This document shows, piece by piece, positions 1 to 10,235 of a stretch of 25,947 nucleotides of DNA (position 1 is the stretch's first letter; the number at the start of each line of letters is the position of its first letter). The stretch covers positions 1-25,947 of the forward strand of contig JAEUVL010000529.1 of NCBI GenBank assembly GCA_016786965.1. The letters are read 5' to 3'. Below the pieces are notes generated by a model that saw only the letters and a program-made list of their open reading frames with translations, had not been told where the DNA came from and ran no database searches. Source of the stretch: Chitinophagaceae bacterium. Lineage in GTDB: Bacteria > Bacteroidota > Bacteroidia > Chitinophagales > Chitinophagaceae. Both the position numbers and the translations under genes were made by a program.

Positions 1-3000
1 TCCAATACACAACTCACCGGGAACACCGATAGGCTGAAGTTGAAAAGCTTCATTCATTATGTATATACTGACATTTCCGATAGGCTTTCCGATTGGCAAA
101 CGTTTAAGACCGGCATGTACAGAGTGGTCCACTTTGAAATAGGTACTCCACACCGTTCCTTCCGTAGGTCCATAGCAATTAAAATAATAAAGAAATTCAC
201 TGCACAGGATCGCATCAACAGGATTTGCCACATCACCAGCAGTTATAAGTTTTCTTAGAAACCTGATCTCCTCTACATCAATGGAGTTCAAATACGCAGT
301 GGGCCAAATCGCCATGGTAACGCCATGGGTCCTCATATAATTTAGTAAACCCTGACTATCCTTCACCAGGCCGGAGGGGGTAATGACAAGCGTTACCCCT
401 GAAAGTATGGCCAGGAAAATCTCTGCTACAGATGCATCAAAGGAAAGGGAAGAAAACTGCAATATCCTGTCATCAGAATTGATAGCAAACACGGAACGCT
501 CATTCCAGATCATATTGACGCAGGAATAATGCTCTACCATTACTCCTTTGGGCTCACCTGTTGATCCGGAAGTGTAAATGATGTAAGCAACATCCCGTGG
601 CTGTGCGGTCAATGCGGGATTACTTTCGCTTCCTGTAAGTGTATCAAATTGTATATCAACAATAAAAAATGAAGTGCCTGTGTCAGGTAAGTTCAGAAGC
701 TGGTGTGATTCTGTTATGAGCAGGACAGCGCCACTGTCCTTAATAAGGTATTGAACCCTCTCCGGGGGAGAACTGGTGTCAATCGGTAAATAGGCTGCCC
801 CGGCTTTTAGTACTGCGAGAATTGAAATGATCATCCATTCACTTCGTTCGAGCAAAAGGGCGGCCACCTGGCCCTGTCTGAGTCCTGCATTCTCCACCAA
901 ATGGTTGGCCATTAGATTCACCCGCCTGTTCAATTCGAAAAAGCTGAGAGAATGTCCTTCGAAAACAATGGCAATAGTATCCGGGGAGGAAGCGGCTTGC
1001 TTTTCAAATAATGAAATAAGGGTTTCGTCCTGTGGAAAATCAAATGCATTTTGATTGAAGCTTTCCAGCAACGCCCTTTCCACACTTCCGCTGATAGACA
1101 AACCTGCAACAGGCATCAAAGGGTTGCCTGTGATGGAATCAAGCAGCACTTCAAAATGCCTGGCCATATTGTCCATTCTGTATGCTGAAAAAATATCCGT
1201 ATTATACTCAATAGTTACGATGAGGTTCTCTTCTGCCAATTGAGGTTCTCTGAGCAGAAAGGAGATATCTGTTTTGGTCACTCCTGATTGGAATACATTT
1301 TCCTCCACCTGCAAGTCCATAGCCTGCCTTCCTTTCAGTTGGTCTTCCACTGCATTCTGCCAGTTGATCAGAACATCGAAAATCGGGGAATGACTGCTGT
1401 CACGTACAACGTTAAGATCTTCGACTAATTGGTCGAATGGATAAGCCTGGTGTTTTAAAGCCTCGAGCAGGTTTTGTTTTACAGTGGCCAGTAAAGAAGT
1501 AAACCCTTCGGCAGGGTTAACCTGGTTTCTCAGTGCAAGGTTATTTACAAAAAAACCTAGTTGATTCTCCAGGTCCGGATGATCCCGTCCGGCAACAGGT
1601 GTGCCAATTATAATATCAGTATTACGGCTGTACCTGTATAAAAGGATATACAGGAGTGAGGTAAAGCCCATAAAGAGAGTGGCATTATTTTCATCGCAGA
1701 TAGTGCGAAGCCGGTCGACAAGAATAGCAGGTACTTCATATTTTACCTGGGCGCCATTATATGTTTTCACAGGAGGACGTGGAAAATCGGTGGGCAAATC
1801 CAATACAGGTATTTCGTCCCCCAATTTATTTATCCAATAAGACCGGTGAAAGTTAAGCCGCACACCAGTCATTTCAGACCGCTGCCAGGCTGCATAGTCA
1901 CGGTACTGCAGTTGCAATGGCAACTGCGGATTAATGCTACCGGTAACAATGGCATTATAGGTATCCAGCACTTCTCTTATCAGTATCTGTGTCGACCAAT
2001 CATCGGTGATAATATGATGGATACCCAGGAAAAAAAGATACTCCTGTTCATCCGTTTGCCATACATGGGCACGCATCAGGGGTGCCTGATCAAGCTGAAA
2101 AGACTCCATTACATAAGCAAGTCCTTCTGCCTGTGCCATCTGTTCCGGAAATTCTTTTCCCCTCAAATCAGTAAGTCCTGCATTGAAATTCAATTTGCCG
2201 GCAGGTAACACCAACTGCATGGGATAGCCATCAACTTCCGTGATGACAGTGCGGAGAATTTCATGTCGGTCGATCAGAACATCAAATGATTGTTGTAATG
2301 CATCCGGGTTTAAGGGCCCTCTCAGGTGATAACTGATCGGAATAACATAAGTATTGCTCGTTCCCTCAATCTTATCCAGCAGCCATAGCCGTTGCTGTGA
2401 ATGGGAAAGAACATAATATGGCTGATCGGGGATCTTTTCAAGTGGCTTGTATTCAGCCTGGGCAGATTGGTCTATAAATGAAGCCAGGTCTGCAAGAACC
2501 GGGTAAGTGAATATGTCTCTTAACTCCAGTTGAACAGAGAATACTTTATAAATCCGGGAGAGAACTTGTATCGCCCTCAACGAATGACCACCGCTATAAA
2601 AGAAATGATCAAAAGCACCTGCTTTTTCCCTGCCAAGTATTTCTTTCCAGATTTCAGACAGTAATACTTCTGTTTGATTTCTGGGAGCTACAAAAGAATC
2701 AGTCAAATATCTTTCTGGTGCAGGAAGTGCCTTACGGTCAGTTTTTCCATTGGAGTTTACCGGCAGCTTCGTCAATTGAATAAAGTAAGATGGTATCATG
2801 TATTCAGGTAACCGCTGGCGCAATTCCCTGGCAAGTGTCTCGGGCTCCTGGTTGAAAGTGGAAGTAAAGTAAGCGGCAAGACAAGGATCGCCATTATTTT
2901 CCACCAACACAACGACCGCTTCTTGTAAACTTTTGTTCTCCAGTAGCGCCTGTTCAATTTCTCCCATCTCTATTCGGTAGCCCCTCAGTTTAACCATGAA

Positions 3001-6000
3001 GTCAGTTCTTCCCATGTACTTTACTTCGCCATTGTCCGTCCAGCAGCATTGATCCCCTGTATTGTACATTCTTTCAGCTGGCATGAAGGGATTCATGATA
3101 AATTTTTCTTCGGTCAGGTCTGGCCGCTGGTAGTATCCTCTTGCCAGTCCATCCCCTGCGATATATAATTGCCCGGGTATTCCTTTCGGCAGCAGTTGCA
3201 AGTGTTTATCCAGTATATAAAGTCTTGTGTTCGCTATCGGAACACCAATAGTTAAACAATCTGCGTCCGTATTAATTCTTTTATAGGTAGACCAAATAGT
3301 TGTTTCAGTAGGACCGTATAAATTTACCATACTGCCACATAGTTCCCTGAGTTTTTGCCCCAGGCTTACCGGCAATGCTTCACCGCCAACAAGTAATTTC
3401 AGGTTATTGTCACCAGCCCATCCCGCATCAGTTATCAGGCTCCAGAAGCTGGGTGTTGCCTGCATGATAGTGGGCTCTTCATTTTCCATGAGCGACAACA
3501 TAGCCATTGGATTGGCTGTGGTTTCGCTGTCGGCAAGTAGTAGAGTGGCCCCGCTGATCAGGGGAGCAAATATTTCAAGTACAGATATATCAAATGAATA
3601 TGTGGTGACTGCCAGCCAGCGGTCCATCGGGGTTACCGCTAGTACCTCCAGCATATTGTAGAGGAAATTGATAACCGAACGGTGTTCGATCATTACACCC
3701 TTTGGTCTTCCGGTAGATCCGGAAGTATATATTACATACGCAAGATGTTGTGCCTGCAATATATGGACAGGATTTTTTGTCGGGTACGCATGAAGAATTG
3801 GATTTGCCGGATCGATACAGGTAAAATCAGTTGACCATCCCTGCTGATCGGTAACTAATACAGTGGCGAGAGAATCCTCCAGGATATATTGAATACGTTC
3901 TTTAGGATAAGAAGGATCAATGGGTACATAAGCAGCCCCAGACTTCAGGATACCAAGAATTCCTATCACCAGCCATTCGCTCCGCTCCATCAGCAGACCG
4001 ATAAGTTGGTCGGGGCCTGCACCGCAAACTTCACGCAGGTAATGCGCCAGTTTGTTGGACTGGTTATTAATTTCTGCAAAAGACAATCCTTTATCACCAC
4101 ATTTAAGTACAGTGATCATACCTCTTTCCATTGCCTGCCTTTCAAAAAGATCTACAAGTGTCTTATCGGCAGGATAATAGCTGGTTGTCTGATTAAAAAG
4201 GGAAATAATTTGTTCTCGTTCTTCATCATTAATATAGTCAAGCAGTTGTAAGGGCTTGGCCGGGTTTGAGAGTACAGAATTTAAAAGCCCTTCAAAATGC
4301 TGAAGCATACGCATAATTCTTCCGCTCCGGAAAAGGTCTGAATTATACTCCAGGTTTAATACTATCCCTCCCTCCTGCTGTGTAAACCAAAAGGTAAGAT
4401 CATATAAACTGGTGGTCACTTCAACTGGTGACTGTGCAATCTCCAACCCGTTCAATAAGACCTGGTCACCTGCCTCAACCTGCACATTTTGTAAAACGAT
4501 CGCAACATCGAATACTGGTGATCGGCTCAGATCCCGGGATAAATTTAATTCATCCACCAACCGGTCGAAGGGATATAACTGGTGTTCAAGAGCTCCAAGT
4601 GTAGTGGCCTTTACTTCATGCAGCAGATCAGCAAAGCCTTTCCCGCCCTGAATATTACTTCTTAATGCAAGCGTATTTACATAGAACCCGATCTGTCCGT
4701 CAAGGTCCGGATGCTCCCGGCCTGCAACGGGTGTGCCAATTACAATATCCTCCTGGCCGGTATATCGGTATAACAGCGTTTTGACCAGTGCAGTAAGTCC
4801 CATAAACAATGTTGCGCCCTGCATTTCGCAGAGAGCAATCAATTCACCGGATTTGATTTCCCCGATAAGTATCTTTAATTGACTGCCATTATATGTTTGA
4901 ACCGGGGGACGTACGCTATCCAGTGGCAATTGGAGTAAGGGCAATTCTCCTCCCAGTTTATTCAGCCAATAATCTTTATGAGGTAATGCCTCACCTTCTA
5001 TAAGATTATCCTGTTGCCAGGCGGCATAGTCACGATACTGAACTGGCAGAACTGGAAGTTGAACCTCCTCATTATTCGAATACGCATTATACAGGGTTAT
5101 GATTTCTTTGATAAGCACCTGCATGCTCCATTCATCAGAAATGATATGATGAATACTTAATACCAAATCAAACAGATCATCACCTGTTTGGAAAATATAG
5201 ATATTGAATAAAGGCCCCTGGTCCAGTTGGTAAGAAACGGCTGCTATTCCTTTGATTTTCTTATCAAGCTGTTCACGGGAATTTTCAGTGGCCCTCAGAT
5301 CTTCAAAATACAAGAAAGGCATTGTTGCCGAAGCAGGAATAATAAATTGTCTTGGCTCTCCATCCACATCCCGGAATACTGTACGAAGAATTTCATGCCG
5401 CTCCACAACCGATCTCACAGATTTTCTTAATGCCTCCTGGTCTAATTTGCCCTGGAGAGTGTAGGCAACAGGGCGGCTATAAGCCGTCATTCCATCATTC
5501 AACTGGTCCAGTACCCATAAGCGGCGTTGAGCAGATGATAAAGAATAGTGAACGGCATCCGGCACAGGTGTAATGGGGGTGAATACCCGGACCTTGCCTG
5601 GTGCAATCAACCCTGCCATTGACTGAAGAGAGGGATGATTGAAAATATCTGCAATGGTTACTCTTACATCAAATTCTTTATATAACCGGGATATCAGCTG
5701 TATGGCTTTGAGCGAAGAGCCCCCCATACTAAAAAAGCTATCTTTTCTGCCGATAGGCACCCGTATGCCAAGCAGCTGCCGCCAAATTTCAACCAATAAT
5801 TCTTCAATGATACCGGAAGGTGCTTCGTAGCCAGATGAACGCAATAACTGCTCGGGTCTTGGCAGTGCCTTACGGTCAACTTTTCCGTTTGTATTCAATG
5901 GAAATTCAGGCAGCCAAACAAAATGCGAGGGTATCAATTGCCGGTTGAGCAATTTTCCTGATTGCAGTCTCAACCATTCTGTGCTTTGTTCTGTTCCGAG

Positions 6001-7494
6001 GTAATAGCAGATCAATACCTGGTTATACTCATCATCCTGGTGTACTAATAATTCGGTCTGTTCAATTCCGGGAATAGACAACACGCCTCTTCTTACTTCA
6101 TCAAGTTCCACCCGGACTCCGCTGATCTTTAATTGTTCATCCTGCCTGCCTAATATTTCCAGGTTGCCATCCGGCCTGTACCTTCCAAGATCACCGGTAC
6201 GGCATATAATTTCTGAGGTTTCTCTGCTAAGAGGGTTTACCACAAAAAGGTTCTTATTCAATTCTTCTTCAAGATAGCCCTTGCTTACATGCGGGCTCTT
6301 GATATATACTTCTCCTATTTCACCTTCATCACAGATTGTATCATCATTTATAACCAGTATGGAAGCCTGGTCTATGGGCCGCCCAACAGGTATCACTTCG
6401 CCTGCGGTGAAATCATTTCCATTTACGTGGTAAAAACATTTCAGTATGGTCGTTTCGGTCAGGCCATACAGGTTACTGATACGGGAACTATTTCCCGCTG
6501 CCATGCGCCAGTTTAGTATATCTTTTCCATACAAACGCTCGCCGGCCAATACTACATACTTAAGATCGGGTAAAGCTGTTCCCTTCTCCCTGATACAACG
6601 GGTTAGCAACCGGAATAAGGAGGGCACAGTTTGCATGATGGTGATCCGTTGTTCTGCAACCCACGAAGACAACAGTTCCATATTTTCTTTCACAAACTTA
6701 TCCGGAACACAAAGAGTGGCTCCTCCGATAAGCGCCACAAGAATATCTTTAAGTGAGGCATCGAAACTCAACGGGGCGATCTGGCTTATGCGAACGCCCT
6801 CCACTACATTCCATTCACTCGCATGCCAGTGAATATAATGACTCAGGCTTTTATGACTGCCAACAATCCCTTTCCCGTTGCCAGTTGACCCGGAGGTATA
6901 GAAGATATAATTAGGCGATTCGCCGGTTACTTCAATTTCCGGATTGGAGGAGGGGAAGGAAGAGAGCAGGATGCTTGTTTCATCATAGCTGTTAGCGTCT
7001 TGCTGTATGCTAAGTAAGCGGATGGGTACTTCTGAAACAGCAATATTCTCCAACCCTGGCAGGCCAAGGTCTTTACTTAATAGATTCGCGGCGGGAGGCA
7101 GTATGATGATATTTTTTGGATAAATAAAAAACTCTTCGAACTGTTGCTTCAGCCAGACCAGGTTATCAGCAAGTGTAATTACAGTATCACAATTATTCTG
7201 GGCAAACATTTGCTGAAGCCGGCTTCCAGAGAAAGACTCTTCAAGTGGCATATATACGGACCCGCTCTTAAATATACCAAGCAACGATGCCGCATGCCGG
7301 ATACCCGGAGGCAACAAAACAGCGACTACCATACCGGATCTTACCTGGCAGGTATTCAGCAGAGAAGCAATGCGGTTCGCATCTGTATTAAGATCCCCGT
7401 ATGCTATTTCTCCGCAAGGTTCAGAAATGGCAATACATCCGGCCGAAGCAACAGCCCGCTGTTCAAATACCCGGTGAATAAGTTCCTTGTTCAT
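1..7494 (-). CDS. Nonribosomal peptide synthetase, initiating subunit (3' end outside window)
   Basis: Multimodular enzyme that activates amino acids and joins them on carrier domains. The frame is open from the ATG at 7494 to the left edge, at least 2498 residues, with no stop found. Visible order: A1 (residues about 1-525, YTSGSTGNGKG), T1 (MGGSSL, phosphopantetheine Ser594), C (about 645-1080, HHxxxD at His782-Asp787), A2 (about 1100-1570), T2 (SGGHSL, Ser1638), C (about 1690-2130, HHxxxD at His1826-Asp1831), A3 (from about 2155), cut in its A6 motif. Starting with A and no C domain suggests chain initiation. Hand-aligned specificity codes: A1 D-A-K-Q-V-A-L-I-L (no match known to me), A2 D-I-L-Q-L-G-L-I-W (a classical glycine code), A3 D-A-A-I-I-A-C-V-W (unassigned). 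No epimerase, methylation or thioesterase domain is seen so far. It lies 168 bp downstream of an ABC permease and probably shares its operon, which starts with a NusG paralog. Family is certain; product unknown. Confidence 0.96.
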   Translation of the reverse strand, partial: MNKELIHRVFEQRAVASAGCIAISEPCGEIAYGDLNTDANRIASLLNTCQVRSGMVVAVLLPPGIRHAASLLGIFKSGSVYMPLEESFSGSRLQQMFAQNNCDTVITLADNLVWLKQQFEEFFIYPKNIIILPPAANLLSKDLGLPGLENIAVSEVPIRLLSIQQDANSYDETSILLSSFPSSNPEIEVTGESPNYIFYTSGSTGNGKGIVGSHKSLSHYIHWHASEWNVVEGVRISQIAPLSFDASLKDILVALIGGATLCVPDKFVKENMELLSSWVAEQRITIMQTVPSLFRLLTRCIREKGTALPDLKYVVLAGERLYGKDILNWRMAAGNSSRISNLYGLTETTILKCFYHVNGNDFTAGEVIPVGRPIDQASILVINDDTICDEGEIGEVYIKSPHVSKGYLEEELNKNLFVVNPLSRETSEIICRTGDLGRYRPDGNLEILGRQDEQLKISGVRVELDEVRRGVLSIPGIEQTELLVHQDDEYNQVLICYYLGTEQSTEWLRLQSGKLLNRQLIPSHFVWLPEFPLNTNGKVDRKALPRPEQLLRSSGYEAPSGIIEELLVEIWRQLLGIRVPIGRKDSFFSMGGSSLKAIQLISRLYKEFDVRVTIADIFNHPSLQSMAGLIAPGKVRVFTPITPVPDAVHYSLSSAQRRLWVLDQLNDGMTAYSRPVAYTLQGKLDQEALRKSVRSVVERHEILRTVFRDVDGEPRQFIIPASATMPFLYFEDLRATENSREQLDKKIKGIAAVSYQLDQGPLFNIYIFQTGDDLFDLVLSIHHIISDEWSMQVLIKEIITLYNAYSNNEEVQLPVLPVQYRDYAAWQQDNLIEGEALPHKDYWLNKLGGELPLLQLPLDSVRPPVQTYNGSQLKILIGEIKSGELIALCEMQGATLFMGLTALVKTLLYRYTGQEDIVIGTPVAGREHPDLDGQIGFYVNTLALRSNIQGGKGFADLLHEVKATTLGALEHQLYPFDRLVDELNLSRDLSRSPVFDVAIVLQNVQVEAGDQVLLNGLEIAQSPVEVTTSLYDLTFWFTQQEGGIVLNLEYNSDLFRSGRIMRMLQHFEGLLNSVLSNPAKPLQLLDYINDEEREQIISLFNQTTSYYPADKTLVDLFERQAMERGMITVLKCGDKGLSFAEINNQSNKLAHYLREVCGAGPDQLIGLLMERSEWLVIGILGILKSGAAYVPIDPSYPKERIQYILEDSLATVLVTDQQGWSTDFTCIDPANPILHAYPTKNPVHILQAQHLAYVIYTSGSTGRPKGVMIEHRSVINFLYNMLEVLAVTPMDRWLAVTTYSFDISVLEIFAPLISGATLLLADSETTANPMAMLSLMENEEPTIMQATPSFWSLITDAGWAGDNNLKLLVGGEALPVSLGQKLRELCGSMVNLYGPTETTIWSTYKRINTDADCLTIGVPIANTRLYILDKHLQLLPKGIPGQLYIAGDGLARGYYQRPDLTEEKFIMNPFMPAERMYNTGDQCCWTDNGEVKYMGRTDFMVKLRGYRIEMGEIEQALLENKSLQEAVVVLVENNGDPCLAAYFTSTFNQEPETLARELRQRLPEYMIPSYFIQLTKLPVNSNGKTDRKALPAPERYLTDSFVAPRNQTEVLLSEIWKEILGREKAGAFDHFFYSGGHSLRAIQVLSRIYKVFSVQLELRDIFTYPVLADLASFIDQSAQAEYKPLEKIPDQPYYVLSHSQQRLWLLDKIEGTSNTYVIPISYHLRGPLNPDALQQSFDVLIDRHEILRTVITEVDGYPMQLVLPAGKLNFNAGLTDLRGKEFPEQMAQAEGLAYVMESFQLDQAPLMRAHVWQTDEQEYLFFLGIHHIITDDWSTQILIREVLDTYNAIVTGSINPQLPLQLQYRDYAAWQRSEMTGVRLNFHRSYWINKLGDEIPVLDLPTDFPRPPVKTYNGAQVKYEVPAILVDRLRTICDENNATLFMGFTSLLYILLYRYSRNTDIIIGTPVAGRDHPDLENQLGFFVNNLALRNQVNPAEGFTSLLATVKQNLLEALKHQAYPFDQLVEDLNVVRDSSHSPIFDVLINWQNAVEDQLKGRQAMDLQVEENVFQSGVTKTDISFLLREPQLAEENLIVTIEYNTDIFSAYRMDNMARHFEVLLDSITGNPLMPVAGLSISGSVERALLESFNQNAFDFPQDETLISLFEKQAASSPDTIAIVFEGHSLSFFELNRRVNLMANHLVENAGLRQGQVAALLLERSEWMIISILAVLKAGAAYLPIDTSSPPERVQYLIKDSGAVLLITESHQLLNLPDTGTSFFIVDIQFDTLTGSESNPALTAQPRDVAYIIYTSGSTGEPKGVMVEHYSCVNMIWNERSVFAINSDDRILQFSSLSFDASVAEIFLAILSGVTLVITPSGLVKDSQGLLNYMRTHGVTMAIWPTAYLNSIDVEEIRFLRKLITAGDVANPVDAILCSEFLYYFNCYGPTEGTVWSTYFKVDHSVHAGLKRLPIGKPIGNVSIYIMNEAFQLQPIGVPGELCIG

Positions 7495-7625
7495 TGTGAA
7501 GAGATGATCGTTGATAGTAGTATCGCTATACCAGTGAATAGTAATAGCAGGGCAGCAGCGGGAATACATGCTGTATGCCGGGGCCGCCACCAGTAAAATG
7601 TTTATTTTGATAAAACAACAAAACA

Positions 7626-7644
7626 GCGGATATGACCTATCCGC
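7626..7644 (-). terminator. Hairpin with broken T-run between permease and NRPS genes
   Basis: On the minus strand GCGGATA, a 5-nt loop and TATCCGC form a perfect 7-bp stem, followed directly by TGTTTTGTTGTTTT. It lies 18 bp past the permease stop codon and about 130 bp before the NRPS start. The interrupted T-run suggests a leaky intrinsic terminator inside the operon. A role as a target of antitermination is inference. Confidence 0.5.
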
Positions 7645-7662
7645 AGAACTTCCTGCCTTTAC

Positions 7663-10143
7663 TTATCCCTCATTTTTGAGGGCACGAACAGGGTCAAGGC
7701 GTGCAGTACGCCAGGTGTGAAGGCCTACTGTAAGGAAAGCAACAAGCAATACAACAAAAGCAGACAAACCAAAGTAGATCGGGTTGATGCCTACTCTGAA
7801 TGCATATTTGAGCAGCCACTGGCTGATGCTCCACCATGCCAGGGGCAGCGCTATAAAGCAGGATATGAGAATTAATTTGAAAAAATCTCTGAACACAAGG
7901 GTTACAATGCTAGCATTGGATGCGCCAAGTACTTTGCGCATACCTATTTCCCGGGTACGCAGCATAATGGTAAAGAGAGACAAGCCAAATAACCCAAGAC
8001 AACTTACGAAAATAGCAAAGCCGGTGAACAGGCTGAAAACAGTGCTGAATTGCCGGTCAAATTTATACTGCTGACCGAAATAGTCATCCAGGAAAAAATA
8101 CTCGAACGGGCTGGAGGTAAAAATTGATTTGAAATTCGATTCAATACGGGACAGGTTTCCCTGGATATCATTCTCATCGATCTTAACTGAAATATTTTCT
8201 ACACTGGAGCCATCCTCTAAGCGGAAAACAATAGGAGAATAAGTTTCCTTCAACGATTTTTGGTGAAAATTCTGAACAACACCAACGATTTCATATTCAA
8301 AACTGATTCCTGCTCCATTCTTATCCATTAATATCTGGCCAATTGCTTTATTATTATCCTCAAATTTGAATGCCTGTACGGCTGCTTCATTAATCAGGAT
8401 AGGCGTATTTAATGGCCTGGTTGAATCCACCACATCTGATGTAATAGCTTTGAAATTCTGTCCGGCTATTAATTTGATCTTGAATTGATCGAGAAATTCC
8501 GGCCCGATAGAGAGTGTGGGATATAGATTACCAGGTTTGCCAAGGTCTTCCGCCCTCCGCTTATAAGGCCTGCTCCACAAAATCTCCTTTCCCGGAACAC
8601 CTGAAGACATTGTAACCCCCTGTATGCCGGGTAGCTTCCTAACCTCGTTGCTGAAAGTGGTAATATGCCGCTGAAATGCCATACCACCCATTTCTTTTTC
8701 AACAGTATTATCAGGAGCTTCAATTACAATTGTTTTGGTAATATCGATTCCCGGATTTTTCCCAAGCATGTAATTAACCTGTTTATTAATAACGAATGTT
8801 CCGAAAATAAGCCCGATAGAAATAGCGAACTGCAATAAGATCAGCACTTTTCTCAAAACAATTCCCCTGCTGTTAATAGGAAATTGTCCCCGCAAAACTT
8901 GTACAGGCTGATAAGAAGAGAGCATTAATGCTGGCACAAGGCCAGAGATAAAAGTGCCGGCAAGCGTTATTATTATCAGGCCGATCCAAATGAGAGGGCT
9001 TGACCAAAATCCCTTTATCGTATCAGGGTCAATGGAAATACCTGCAGCACGGTAGATATACTGGTGAGAAAGATACACTACCACTACGGCAAGTACCACA
9101 CAAATCAGGTTGAGCACAAGCGATTCCAGTGTAAAATTCTTAATAAGTCCTGCCCTGTTGGACCCAAATACTTTTCTCAGACCAACCTCCCGGGCTCTTT
9201 CCAGGGCCTTTACTGTGGTAAGGTTAATGTAGTTAGTATAGGCAATAAAAAGGATCAGCCCTGCAACGAGAGACAGTAACCAGATCATTTTACCATTCCC
9301 ATTGTCTCTTAATTCACCAGTAAGATCAGAATACAGGTGAAGGGATTTGAGTGGCTGCAGCTCCAGTTTAATAGAACTGGAAGTCGAAGCACTTTTCATC
9401 GTAGAGTTCGTGGTGACAAGGTCCGCTATTTTACTATTCAGTGCTTTTACATTAGCCCCCGGAACTGTTTTTATATAAGTAAAGCTGGAAGGGTATGTCC
9501 AATTACCAGCACCTTTCTTATCAGACACTAGTATATGAAATGTAAAATGCGAGTTTGACGGAACATCCTTGCAAATACCTTTTATACTGGCTTCAATATC
9601 TGTCCCTTCATTATGATTTTGAATTTTGAGAATTTTACCTACCGGATCCTGGTTGCCAAATATCTTGCGGGCGGTGCTTTCATCAATGATTGCCGTATTA
9701 CTTTCATCGCCTGCAAATGCACTACCGCTTACCAGTGGGAAATTAAAAATGGATAAAAAATTTTTATCCACCAACAATACGTTTTTCTCTTTGAAAGCAG
9801 AAACTGGTTTTCCTGGTTCAAGGTATGAAACAATACAATCTACAGTGGAAAATCTTGTGACTGTCTGAACCTCGGGGTAATTCTGGCTGAGATTACTGGA
9901 CAACGCCGAAAAGGTCCGGGGCAATCTTTCTACCGACTGGCCGTTCTCAAATCTTTCATGTTTTACCCTGTAAATACTTTTCCAGTCCTTATGAAATTTA
10001 TCATAGCTAAGTTCATTATAGATATATTGAAGAATAATAAAGGATAACACCAGCCCTATTGTAAGACCAGCAATATTGATCAGGAAAAACAATTTATTCT
10101 TCCGGAATCTCCTGAATATTATCTTAAAGTAATTTACAAGCAT
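7663..10143 (-). CDS. ABC transporter permease, MacB/FtsX type, two FtsX domains
   Basis: Inner-membrane permease of 826 residues with the duplicated layout common in Bacteroidota: a first transmembrane helix near residues 17-42, a MacB-like extracytoplasmic domain, a first FtsX block near 284-410 ending in ERAREVGLRKVFG, a further helix near 430-450, a second extracytoplasmic domain, and a C-terminal FtsX block with the matching LRTREIGMRKVLG motif. MacB-type systems work with a cytoplasmic ATPase, a periplasmic adaptor and a TolC channel, and move substrates out of the periplasm. Neither ATPase nor adaptor is encoded nearby, so it must borrow one or have it beyond the left edge. It sits between a NusG paralog (92 bp upstream) and the NRPS, so export of, or self-protection against, the peptide is a reasonable inference. 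Family certain, substrate unknown. Confidence 0.93.
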   Translation of the reverse strand: MLVNYFKIIFRRFRKNKLFFLINIAGLTIGLVLSFIILQYIYNELSYDKFHKDWKSIYRVKHERFENGQSVERLPRTFSALSSNLSQNYPEVQTVTRFSTVDCIVSYLEPGKPVSAFKEKNVLLVDKNFLSIFNFPLVSGSAFAGDESNTAIIDESTARKIFGNQDPVGKILKIQNHNEGTDIEASIKGICKDVPSNSHFTFHILVSDKKGAGNWTYPSSFTYIKTVPGANVKALNSKIADLVTTNSTMKSASTSSSIKLELQPLKSLHLYSDLTGELRDNGNGKMIWLLSLVAGLILFIAYTNYINLTTVKALERAREVGLRKVFGSNRAGLIKNFTLESLVLNLICVVLAVVVVYLSHQYIYRAAGISIDPDTIKGFWSSPLIWIGLIIITLAGTFISGLVPALMLSSYQPVQVLRGQFPINSRGIVLRKVLILLQFAISIGLIFGTFVINKQVNYMLGKNPGIDITKTIVIEAPDNTVEKEMGGMAFQRHITTFSNEVRKLPGIQGVTMSSGVPGKEILWSRPYKRRAEDLGKPGNLYPTLSIGPEFLDQFKIKLIAGQNFKAITSDVVDSTRPLNTPILINEAAVQAFKFEDNNKAIGQILMDKNGAGISFEYEIVGVVQNFHQKSLKETYSPIVFRLEDGSSVENISVKIDENDIQGNLSRIESNFKSIFTSSPFEYFFLDDYFGQQYKFDRQFSTVFSLFTGFAIFVSCLGLFGLSLFTIMLRTREIGMRKVLGASNASIVTLVFRDFFKLILISCFIALPLAWWSISQWLLKYAFRVGINPIYFGLSAFVVLLVAFLTVGLHTWRTARLDPVRALKNEG

Positions 10144-10235
10144 AAAATCTGATAATGTATATAATAGAAAATGATGCTATCCGCTTTAAATATAGGCATT
10201 CGTAATTATAGCGTTACCATTCAGGCATAACTTAT

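Noticed and set aside
1..7494. NRPS gene as a broken or frameshifted pseudogene
   Set aside because: The start at 7494 and the left-edge codons share one frame, translation gives continuous domains, and no in-frame stop was found on reading.
7144..7596. Plus-strand 150-codon frame at the NRPS start
   Set aside because: It is antisense to the NRPS adenylation domain, whose motifs are clear; its own translation has no family-like features.
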